From assembly GCA_003645845.1 (NCBI GenBank), contig QNCV01000077.1, positions 1 to 9,257 on the forward strand: DNA of 9,257 nt. The letters are read 5' to 3'. The notes below the pieces were generated by a model, which was not told the DNA's origin, made no database searches, and worked only from the letters and a program-made list of their open reading frames with translations. This DNA comes from Fidelibacterota bacterium (GTDB taxonomy: Bacteria > Fidelibacterota > UBA2242). Shown here one piece after another: positions 1-6,628 of this stretch. Each line of letters opens with the position of its first letter. The stretch's first letter is position 1. A program made the translations under genes and the position numbers.

Positions 1-759
1 CTTGCTGCAAAACTGAATATTTCGAAAAACCAAACTTCAGAGGATATATTTATCTATTTTTCCGATGACAAATATCTGATCCATCATTTACCGGAAAAAC
101 CTCAGAAACGCCCGTTCGGAATCAGGAAAAAGGATAATATGCTTTTCCGGACTGATTTGGAGTCAATCTATACACAAAAGGGAAAAGAATACGTCTCAAG
201 AAAAAACATTCGTTTGCTGGGAGAACATAATCTGCTGAATATTATGGCTGCTCTGAATGTTGCCGAACATTTCAATATTTCCAAAAACACGGTTCTTAAA
301 GTATTGAAAAATTTCGCCGGCATTGAGCATCGTCTCGAATTTGTAGCAACAATCAAGGGCGTTGATTATTACAACGATTCCAAAGCCACCAATGTTGAAT
401 CCGTCAAATATGCCCTGAAAAGTTTTACCCGACCGGTGATCATCATTATGGGCGGACGGGACAAGGATTCGGATTTTTCCACTCTTCTACCCTATTTATC
501 AGAAAATGTAAAAGAAGCCGTTCTGATTGGTGAAGCGGCTCAAAAAATCGAAAATGTTATTAGAGGAAAAATTAAATATTTCCATGCCGATTCTCTGTCA
601 AACGCAGTCGATTATGCCAAAACGATTGCCGTGGCCGGCGATGTCATTTTGCTGGCGCCCGCATGTGCCAGTTTTGATATGTTCGACAATTATGAACACC
701 GGGGTCGTGTGTTTAAAGAAATTGTTCAATCAATAGCTGATAAAACAGATGAGAACTAA
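1..759 (+). CDS. murD: UDP-N-acetylmuramoylalanine--D-glutamate ligase MurD, 3' part (5' end outside window)
   Basis: This is the last 252 codons of the cytoplasmic ligase that adds D-glutamate to UDP-MurNAc-L-alanine using ATP. The frame is open from base 1, so the ATG at 139 is internal and not the start. MurD is usually about 450 residues, so the N-terminal Rossmann domain and the P-loop lie off the left edge. Visible Mur ligase landmarks, numbered from base 1, are the central-domain HNLLN motif (76-80), HRLE at the start of the C-terminal domain (110-113), NDSKATN (125-131), GGRDKDSDF (151-159) and the MurD hallmark APACASFDMF followed by NYEHRG (about 219-235). The last pattern separates MurD from MurC, MurE and MurF. 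The 3' end overlaps ftsW by 11 bases, consistent with coupled translation. No frameshift is seen. Family assignment is very sure. Confidence 0.96.
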   Translation, partial: LAAKLNISKNQTSEDIFIYFSDDKYLIHHLPEKPQKRPFGIRKKDNMLFRTDLESIYTQKGKEYVSRKNIRLLGEHNLLNIMAALNVAEHFNISKNTVLKVLKNFAGIEHRLEFVATIKGVDYYNDSKATNVESVKYALKSFTRPVIIIMGGRDKDSDFSTLLPYLSENVKEAVLIGEAAQKIENVIRGKIKYFHADSLSNAVDYAKTIAVAGDVILLAPACASFDMFDNYEHRGRVFKEIVQSIADKTDEN

Positions 760-1885
760 ATACTACCAGTCAATTGACCAGTTTTTCTTCGTAATCGCGA
801 TACTGTTGATCGGATTCGGCTTTGTCATCCAGTACAGCGCCAGTTCATCACTGGCCGCCGCCAGATTCAACGATCCCGGCTATTATATGAGAGGTCACCT
901 GATACGAATGATCGCCGGTATACTGATCGGATTATTTTTTCTGAAACTGGACTACAATCATTTGAAGAAAATGGCCTTCTGGTTCGTTTTAATATCCTTT
1001 TTCGCTCTGATTTTCACATTAATCTTAAACCGATCGGGAAATTCTGCCACGGCCCGCTGGTTACGGATCGGTCCTTTTCGATTTCAACCGTCGGAATTTG
1101 CCAAATTCTCATTGATTATCTACCTGGCATCCTTTTTTGACCGGCATTGGGATAATATCGATGATTTTAAGAAGGGTTTTCTGCCACCGGCGACTATTCT
1201 GTCTCTGATAGTCATTCTGATCGTCGTCGAACCGGATTTCAGCACCGGCGCCGTCATTGGCATGCTCGGTATTACCATTATGATCATTGCCGGAACGAAA
1301 CTTATTTACCTGTCTCCCTTTGCCGGACTTTTTCTGATTTTTTCAATCGTTACCGTCATCCGTTCTCCTTATAAATTAAAACGTATTATCAGCGCTTTCA
1401 GCGGTAATACCGATATTCAGGGCGCCGGATATCAGGTCCACCAATCCCTAATCACTCTTGGAAACGGTGGTTTTTTGGGGCGCGGACTCGGTGGCAGTAT
1501 CGAAAAGAACCTTTTTCTACCCGAACCTCACACTGATTTCGTCTATGCGGTGGCCGGTGAAGAATTCGGCTATATCGGCGCCATGCTGCTTCTGCTGTTC
1601 TTTCTTGCGTTATTTATTCGGGGAATTCAGATTGCATTTCGCTCGCCAGATGTTTTCGGCAATTTGCTGGGTATCGGATTATCCGTCAGCATATTTTCCT
1701 ACGTACTGGCCAATGTGGGAGTTGTTACCGGAATTTTTCCCGTCACCGGTCTGCCATTACCTTTTTTAAGTTATGGTGGCTCTACCATGTTGTACAATTT
1801 CGCCTGTATTGGAATTCTTCTGAATATTTCCAAATCAATGACCAAAAAAGAAAAACCGCTAATCCTGGGACCCGTTCATGGATAA
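749..1885 (+). CDS. ftsW: Septal peptidoglycan polymerase FtsW (SEDS family)
   Basis: FtsW is a multi-pass inner-membrane glycosyltransferase that polymerises lipid II at the division site with its partner class B PBP. The 378-residue product is very hydrophobic, with about ten membrane segments starting near residue 10. SEDS signatures are WLRIGPFRFQPSEFAK (104-119), PEPHTDF (258-264), with Asp263 matching the essential Asp297 of E. coli FtsW, followed by GEEFG (270-274), and the C-terminal TGLPLPFLSYGGS (333-345). The ATG at 749 lies within the last codons of murD, with no clear Shine-Dalgarno, so expression probably relies on coupling to murD translation. RodA is the paralogous alternative. 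The position between murD and murG supports FtsW. The 3' end overlaps murG by 8 bases. Confidence 0.96.
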   Translation: MRTKYYQSIDQFFFVIAILLIGFGFVIQYSASSSLAAARFNDPGYYMRGHLIRMIAGILIGLFFLKLDYNHLKKMAFWFVLISFFALIFTLILNRSGNSATARWLRIGPFRFQPSEFAKFSLIIYLASFFDRHWDNIDDFKKGFLPPATILSLIVILIVVEPDFSTGAVIGMLGITIMIIAGTKLIYLSPFAGLFLIFSIVTVIRSPYKLKRIISAFSGNTDIQGAGYQVHQSLITLGNGGFLGRGLGGSIEKNLFLPEPHTDFVYAVAGEEFGYIGAMLLLLFFLALFIRGIQIAFRSPDVFGNLLGIGLSVSIFSYVLANVGVVTGIFPVTGLPLPFLSYGGSTMLYNFACIGILLNISKSMTKKEKPLILGPVHG

Positions 1886-3017
1886 ATCAAGCAACAAAAA
1901 AACATTAAACGTTCTGGTTACCGGAGGCGGCACCGGCGGACATCTCTTTCCCGCCATCGCACTGATGGAGGAATTGGGTGAACGGCAAACGGATAATTTC
2001 GAAGTAAATTTTCTGTTCATCGGAACCAGGCGGGGGATTGAATCATCCGTACTTGAACATTTTGATTACCCCTTTCGCAAAATCTGGATTCGCGGCTTTC
2101 AGAGAGGCTGGACATTCCGCGATATTGCCACCAATATTCTGTTCCCGGTCAGGCTTCTGGTCAGTTTAATCCAATCACTATTCTACATCCTCTCCTTCAA
2201 ACCGGATATTGCTGTCGGAACCGGCGGTTACACTTCGGGTCCGCCCCTTCGAATCGCCGCTCTTTTGAAAGTGCCCATCTTTCTGCATGAACAAAATGTC
2301 TTTCCCGGAAAAACCACCCGAATGCTGGCCAAACATGCTAAATCGGTTTTTACCTCTTTCGAGGATACAAAAGAATATATCCAGAATATAATCTGTTATG
2401 GCACACCCTTGCGACGTTCGTTGTCATCCGTATCAAAGGAACAGGCGTTGCATTTCTTCGAACTCCGGCGAAATCTGAAAACCGTATTTATTTTCGGTGG
2501 CAGTCAGGGTTCACGTGCCATAAACAATTATTGGATTGAACATCTCAATACATTCATCGGGCAGTTTAGTTGTCAGTTTATCTGGCAGACCGGACAAAGG
2601 GATTTTGAACGGATCAAGTATCTTTTTGCAGAAAATCCCTACGTCTATGTCACTCCCTTTATTCATGAGATGGGCATTGCCTATTCGGCCGCGGACATTG
2701 TCATCAGCCGCTCAGGAGCCCTTACGCTGGCCGAATTGAGTCTTTATGGAAAGCCGTCAATTCTGGTGCCTCTCCCTTCTGCTGCAGGAAATCATCAGGA
2801 AATCAATGCCATGATTATGGAAAAAGAAGGGGCGGCAATTGTGATTCCTCAAAAGAAACTTGATATGGAGCTGATGGATATTTCACTCCAGACACTATTA
2901 AACAATCCCTCGAAACTGGAGGAGATGTCAGAAAATGCCAGACGGCTTGCTCGTCGCGATTCGGCAAAACTGATTGTGAATGACATTTTGAAATATGTGG
3001 AAGAACATGTTTGGTAA
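1878..3017 (+). CDS. murG: Undecaprenyldiphospho-muramoylpentapeptide beta-N-acetylglucosaminyltransferase MurG
   Basis: MurG transfers GlcNAc from UDP-GlcNAc to lipid I, giving lipid II, on the cytoplasmic face of the membrane. The 379-residue product is close to the usual 355-380 and has the GT-B fold. The N-terminal glycine loop is GGGTGGH (16-22), with His22 matching the conserved His of that loop. HEQN is at 137-140. The second glycine loop of the C-terminal donor domain is GGSQGSR (207-213). The UDP-GlcNAc site is SRSGALTLAE (277-286), followed by GNHQEINA (304-311). The ATG at 1878 sits inside the end of ftsW in an 8-base overlap, with only a weak purine stretch upstream. The 3' end overlaps murC. 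The lipid II it makes is the substrate of the FtsW encoded just upstream. Confidence 0.97.
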   Translation: MDKSSNKKTLNVLVTGGGTGGHLFPAIALMEELGERQTDNFEVNFLFIGTRRGIESSVLEHFDYPFRKIWIRGFQRGWTFRDIATNILFPVRLLVSLIQSLFYILSFKPDIAVGTGGYTSGPPLRIAALLKVPIFLHEQNVFPGKTTRMLAKHAKSVFTSFEDTKEYIQNIICYGTPLRRSLSSVSKEQALHFFELRRNLKTVFIFGGSQGSRAINNYWIEHLNTFIGQFSCQFIWQTGQRDFERIKYLFAENPYVYVTPFIHEMGIAYSAADIVISRSGALTLAELSLYGKPSILVPLPSAAGNHQEINAMIMEKEGAAIVIPQKKLDMELMDISLQTLLNNPSKLEEMSENARRLARRDSAKLIVNDILKYVEEHVW

Positions 3018-4386
3018 ACTAAAAAATATTCATTTTATCGGCATCGGTGGCATCGGAATGAGTGGGATTGCCGAACTGCTGAAATACTGGGGATTTCATA
3101 TTACGGGCTCGGATACCCGTTATTCGGACAATATTGCCCGTCTTGAAAAATGCGGAATTCGAATTTATATCGGACACCATCCGAAGAATTTAAAAACCGC
3201 TGACGCGGTTATCTATACATCGGCAGTCAACAATGACAATCCCGAACTGAAAAAAGCACGCGCCATGGGTATCCCGACGATAAAACGTTCTGTGATGCTT
3301 GGGGAAATCTTGCGGACCCGGCCCAATAGCATTGCCATCTGCGGAACCCACGGTAAAACAACAACCACATCTCTGACCGGCCATATATTCACTTGCGCCG
3401 GACGCGATCCCCTGATCATTTCCGGTGGTGTAATCCGGGAGCTGAATTCAAATCTCCGAATCGGAAAGGGTGATACAATCATTCTTGAAGCCGACGAATA
3501 CGATCATTCCTTTTTGAAATTATACCCCACCCACATCCTGATGACATCCATTGACAAAGACCACATGGAATTATTTGAAACGCTGACTAACATTAAAGAG
3601 GATTTCATTAAATTCGCAAATCGGATTCCCTTCTACGGTAAAGTGATTGCAAACCGGGATGATCAGAATATTCCGGACATTCTTTCCGAAATCGATGCTC
3701 CGGTCAGCACTTATTCCGTAAAAATAGCCGATACGATTCACGCAGAAAATATACATCAGAATCCCACGGAAAACCGCTTTGACGTATTTCTGGAAAATAC
3801 CAGACTCGGGACAATCCGTTTGCCAATCCCCGGAGTACATAATATCCAGAATTCTCTTGCTGCGATATCGATAAGTCTGGAATATGGAATTGAATTCGGC
3901 GCCATCAAGGAAGCCATTGAAAACTTCACCGGTGTTCGGAGACGCTTTGAGATTGTTGCTGAGAATGACGACATCATGCTGGTCGATGACTATGCCCATC
4001 ATCCGACCGAAATCAAAGCAACGCTGCAGGCAGCCCGAAAAGGTTGGCACCGTCGCATTGTTGCCGTGTTTCAACCCCATCTCTATTCACGGACAAAGAA
4101 ATTTTATCGCGAATTCGCCGACGCCCTGGAAATCGCCGATATTATCGTTATAACCGATGTATATCCGGCGCGGGAAAAACCTCTTCCCGGGGTCTCCGGC
4201 CAACTGATTGAAGGAATTCTGCGAACAAAAGGTCGAACAAATGTCCATTATGTCCGGAATTTTAAAGAAGTCATTCCGGTTGTCAAATCCCTTTATCAAC
4301 CGGGAGATATGATCATCACCCTTGGCGCCGGTAATATAAATTCAATATTAAGCCCCTTAAAAAAAGATTTAACAGACAGTGAGTAA
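3007..4386 (+). CDS. murC: UDP-N-acetylmuramate--L-alanine ligase MurC
   Basis: MurC is the cytoplasmic ATP-dependent ligase that adds the first residue, L-alanine, to UDP-MurNAc. From the ATG at 3007 it has 459 residues, a normal MurC length. In order: Rossmann loop GIGGIGMSG (12-20), ATP P-loop GTHGKTTTT (113-121), EADEYDHSF (161-169), DKDHMELF (about 183-190), the C-terminal domain entry RRRFE (311-315), DDYAHHPTEI (327-336), FQPHLYSRT (355-363) and LGAGNI (439-444). I prefer 3007 to the in-frame ATG at 2995 (four residues longer) because MFGKLKNIHFIGIGG is the usual start shape in the family and GGAAG lies just upstream. Either choice overlaps murG (11 bases from 3007). The reaction logically precedes MurD. 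There is no murB after it, unlike many dcw clusters. Confidence 0.96.
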   Translation: MFGKLKNIHFIGIGGIGMSGIAELLKYWGFHITGSDTRYSDNIARLEKCGIRIYIGHHPKNLKTADAVIYTSAVNNDNPELKKARAMGIPTIKRSVMLGEILRTRPNSIAICGTHGKTTTTSLTGHIFTCAGRDPLIISGGVIRELNSNLRIGKGDTIILEADEYDHSFLKLYPTHILMTSIDKDHMELFETLTNIKEDFIKFANRIPFYGKVIANRDDQNIPDILSEIDAPVSTYSVKIADTIHAENIHQNPTENRFDVFLENTRLGTIRLPIPGVHNIQNSLAAISISLEYGIEFGAIKEAIENFTGVRRRFEIVAENDDIMLVDDYAHHPTEIKATLQAARKGWHRRIVAVFQPHLYSRTKKFYREFADALEIADIIVITDVYPAREKPLPGVSGQLIEGILRTKGRTNVHYVRNFKEVIPVVKSLYQPGDMIITLGAGNINSILSPLKKDLTDSE

Positions 4387-4404
4387 AACGCCAATGTACA
4401 GACT

Positions 4405-4524
4405 GACAGGTATTTTCCAGGACTCTCAGAAAAAATGGGGGGCAACCATAGCAGCTGGCTCGATTTTCCGTTTCGGCGGATTATCAACATTATGGTTCAA
4501 GATGAGAGTCCTGTCGTACCTGTC
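4405..4524. repeat. Nested long inverted repeat in the murC-ftsQ junction (possible structured leader RNA)
   Basis: Three perfect inverted-repeat pairs nest in the same order. GACAGGTA (4405-4412) pairs with TACCTGTC (4517-4524). CAGGACTCTCA (4418-4428) pairs with TGAGAGTCCTG (4503-4513). AACCATA (4444-4450) pairs with TATGGTT (4491-4497). Together they give 26 base pairs with asymmetric internal loops (5/3 and 15/5 nt). The 40-nt apical region holds a small TCCG/CGGA hairpin (4467-4480). The 15-nt loop contains A6 and G6 runs. It begins 19 bases after the murC stop and ends 15 bases before the ATG at 4540. No U-tract follows, so it is not an ordinary terminator, and I match it to no known riboswitch class. 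It may be an RNA leader, a processing or stability element, or an inserted palindromic element. The pairing is directly visible; its function is unknown. Confidence 0.6.
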
Positions 4525-4539
4525 GACCGTATTATACCG

Positions 4540-5334
4540 ATGAAGAAAAAGAAGAAGAAAAAAAGTAATAACATGCTCACTCTAATCAAAATGATCGGCC
4601 GGATTGGCTTGGTTCTGCTCTGCCTTTTCATTTTTTCCATACTGCTTCTGAAATCCAATGACTGGTGCCGATATACCGATGTTTTCAATATCAGCGCCAT
4701 CAATATTCAGGGCAACCGAATACTGACCAACCGGGAAATTCTCGATATGGCCAATGTCGATATGGATTCCAGTATCTTCTCACTGAATTTGATAGAAATT
4801 CAGAATCGACTCGAGAAAAATCCCTACATCGAGGCTGCTTCAGTGAGTCGGGAATTTCCGAACCGCGTAAACATACTGCTATCGGAAAGAATTCCCATCT
4901 GTTATCTAAATCACAACGAGCTGTTCTTAGTTGATGCCGATGGCATCATTTTACCGGTACCCGACCATCCTCTCAATACCAACCTACCGGTCATTTCCGG
5001 TTTTGATAACGATTCCCTGGATTACATCTCAGGTTACTACGTCCCGAACGATGCCGTCAGGGAAATTATCCGCGTTCTTGATGCCACTCTCACATCGGCT
5101 CCTCAATTATATTCTGAAATTTCAGAAATCCACTATTGGAACAACAGCAGTTTTATTCTTTACACAATCAAAAACGGTACGCCAATATACCTGGGTGATA
5201 AAAACCTGCCGGATCAACTGAATATCCTGGCAAATTTTCAAAACCGGCTTAAGGGAAAAAGAGATTTAAGCGATTATCAATATCTTGATCTTCGCTGGAA
5301 CAAACAAATTGTTGCGAAAGAAAAGCATTCATAG
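4540..5334 (+). CDS. ftsQ: Cell division protein FtsQ (DivIB family)
   Basis: FtsQ is a single-pass membrane protein whose periplasmic domain connects early and late divisome proteins (FtsL, FtsB). From the ATG at 4540 it has 264 residues: a lysine-rich cytoplasmic tail (seven Lys at 2-8), one membrane helix (about 22-37), and a POTRA domain (about 48-118) containing INIQGNRILTNREIL and VSREFPNRVNILLSERIP. The later beta domain contains ELFLVDADGIILP (127-139). The frame is open further upstream, with ATGs at 4492 (280 residues) and 4435 (299 residues) and one downstream at 4573. None has a good Shine-Dalgarno. I chose 4540 because the two upstream ATGs lie inside the inverted repeat at 4405-4524. 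Against this, codons 4492-4539 show a coding-like excess of G at first positions. The start is therefore uncertain, while the family is supported by the POTRA pattern and its position before ftsA. Confidence 0.88.
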   Translation: MKKKKKKKSNNMLTLIKMIGRIGLVLLCLFIFSILLLKSNDWCRYTDVFNISAINIQGNRILTNREILDMANVDMDSSIFSLNLIEIQNRLEKNPYIEAASVSREFPNRVNILLSERIPICYLNHNELFLVDADGIILPVPDHPLNTNLPVISGFDNDSLDYISGYYVPNDAVREIIRVLDATLTSAPQLYSEISEIHYWNNSSFILYTIKNGTPIYLGDKNLPDQLNILANFQNRLKGKRDLSDYQYLDLRWNKQIVAKEKHS

Positions 5335-5342
5335 GATAGCTT

Positions 5343-6605
5343 ATGAAAATTCGAAATCATTATACAACCTGTGTTGAAATTGGCAGTAGCAAAACATGCG
5401 CATTTATTGCTGAAAAAGACCCTGAGACCGGAAATCCGAAAATAAAGGGATACGGCGCCGTTGAGACGAAAGGCCTGAAAAAAGGTGTCGTCGTCAATAT
5501 CGAAGAATTGAGCCACACCATCAGTCAGGCTGTCAACGCCGCTGAAACAATGGCCGATACGAGTGTTTCCAGCTGTTATGTAAATCTGGGCGGTGACCAT
5601 ATCCGCAGTATGAACACCAAGGGAATGATCGCCATTTCCCGGGATGCCAGAGGCGGTGTCGGCGAAGCCCGGGAAGTGGAAAAAGAGGATATTGAACAGG
5701 TAATCGACCATACCAAAGCCGTTCCCCTGCCCGTCGACCGTCAGATTCTACACGTGATGCCCCAGGAATTTATAGTGGATGAACAGAGCGGTATTAAAAA
5801 TCCAATCAACCTTCTGGGTAGACGGCTTGAGGTTAAAGTGCATATAACCACTTTTAGCGCAACAGTTGCCTCTAACCTCAGCCGCTGTTTTAAAAATGTG
5901 GATTTAACGGTCAATAATTTCATTTTAAACTCCCTGGCTTCTGCTGAAAGCACCTTGACACCCAGTGAAAAGGAATCCGGCGCGATTTTAATCGATATCG
6001 GCAGCGGAACTGTCGATGTGGTTGTTTATTCGGAGGGTGGAATCCATCATACCGGCGTTGTGAATTTTGGCGATCAGCTCGTCACAAGTGATATTGCTTA
6101 CCTTTTGAGAATTCCAATGGAATATGCCGAAAAATTAAAAAAGAATCATGGTTATTGTTTCACCAAAAATGCCGACAAAGAAACCATGATTAAAATCGAT
6201 AGTATCGGAAACCGTCCGGCCAGAGAAATTCCGTTAATGAAACTGACGGAATATATAGAGCCGCGGATGGAAGAGATATTGCGTGAAGCATTCATGGAAT
6301 CGAAAAAAGCCGATGTTCCGTTGACTTCCATTCAGTCGGTCGTGCTTACCGGTGGCGGCGCTCTTCTGAAGGGGTGCGAAGAGTTGGCGGAATCCATTTT
6401 TCAAACCCCGGCCAGAATCGGTTTCCCTACCGGTTATTCCGGATTTGAAAATGAAATTAACAATCCGAAATACGCCACTGTCATTGGAATGCTCAAGTTT
6501 GCTTTACAGGATAAATCAATTGTTCGGGTAAAACCCACCGGTTCCGAAAACTGGTTCGCCAAAGCCTGGCATTGGTTAAAAAATATCAGCGAAGATTTTA
6601 TTTAA
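5343..6605 (+). CDS. ftsA: Cell division protein FtsA (actin-like FtsZ membrane anchor)
   Basis: FtsA is an actin-fold ATP-binding protein that tethers FtsZ filaments to the membrane and recruits later divisome proteins. The 420-residue product has the phosphate-1 motif VEIGSSKT (11-18; a Glu here is also known from E. coli FtsA). The SHS2/1C region covers about 85-165 and includes VPLPVDRQILHVMPQEF (127-143). Phosphate-2 is DIGSGTVD (218-225), NFGDQLVTSDIA is at 241-252, and the adenosine motif LTGGGALLKG is at 335-344. It ends in a Trp-rich amphipathic helix, ENWFAKAWHWLKNI (402-415), the expected membrane-targeting sequence. AGGA lies 6 bases before the ATG, and the gap to ftsQ is only 8 bases. 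It pairs with the ftsZ that follows. Phosphate-2 has Val where Thr is usual, a mild oddity. Confidence 0.96.
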   Translation: MKIRNHYTTCVEIGSSKTCAFIAEKDPETGNPKIKGYGAVETKGLKKGVVVNIEELSHTISQAVNAAETMADTSVSSCYVNLGGDHIRSMNTKGMIAISRDARGGVGEAREVEKEDIEQVIDHTKAVPLPVDRQILHVMPQEFIVDEQSGIKNPINLLGRRLEVKVHITTFSATVASNLSRCFKNVDLTVNNFILNSLASAESTLTPSEKESGAILIDIGSGTVDVVVYSEGGIHHTGVVNFGDQLVTSDIAYLLRIPMEYAEKLKKNHGYCFTKNADKETMIKIDSIGNRPAREIPLMKLTEYIEPRMEEILREAFMESKKADVPLTSIQSVVLTGGGALLKGCEELAESIFQTPARIGFPTGYSGFENEINNPKYATVIGMLKFALQDKSIVRVKPTGSENWFAKAWHWLKNISEDFI

Positions 6606-6618
6606 TAAAAGAATATGT

Positions 6619-6623
6619 GGAGG
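6619..6623 (+). promoter_or_regulatory. Shine-Dalgarno GGAGG of ftsZ
   Basis: GGAGG sits 5 bases before the ATG at 6629 and is the best ribosome binding site in the whole division operon. It decides the ftsZ start: the longer in-frame ATG at 6572 lies inside ftsA, has no such site and would add 19 residues not typical of FtsZ. A strong site here fits the need for far more FtsZ than FtsQ or FtsA. Confidence 0.85.
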
Positions 6624-6628
6624 ACATT

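Noticed and set aside
3571..4080. 169-codon open frame on the - strand inside murC
   Set aside because: It is exactly antisense to conserved MurC motifs, has no recognisable domain and no ribosome binding site. Long antisense frames are expected opposite real genes here.
4530..4535. TATTAT as a -10 box for an internal ftsQ promoter
   Set aside because: No -35-like hexamer lies at 16-18 bases upstream.
5277..5711. 144-codon open frame on the - strand across the ftsQ-ftsA junction
   Set aside because: It lies opposite conserved FtsA sequence and its translation resembles no family; it is a shadow frame.
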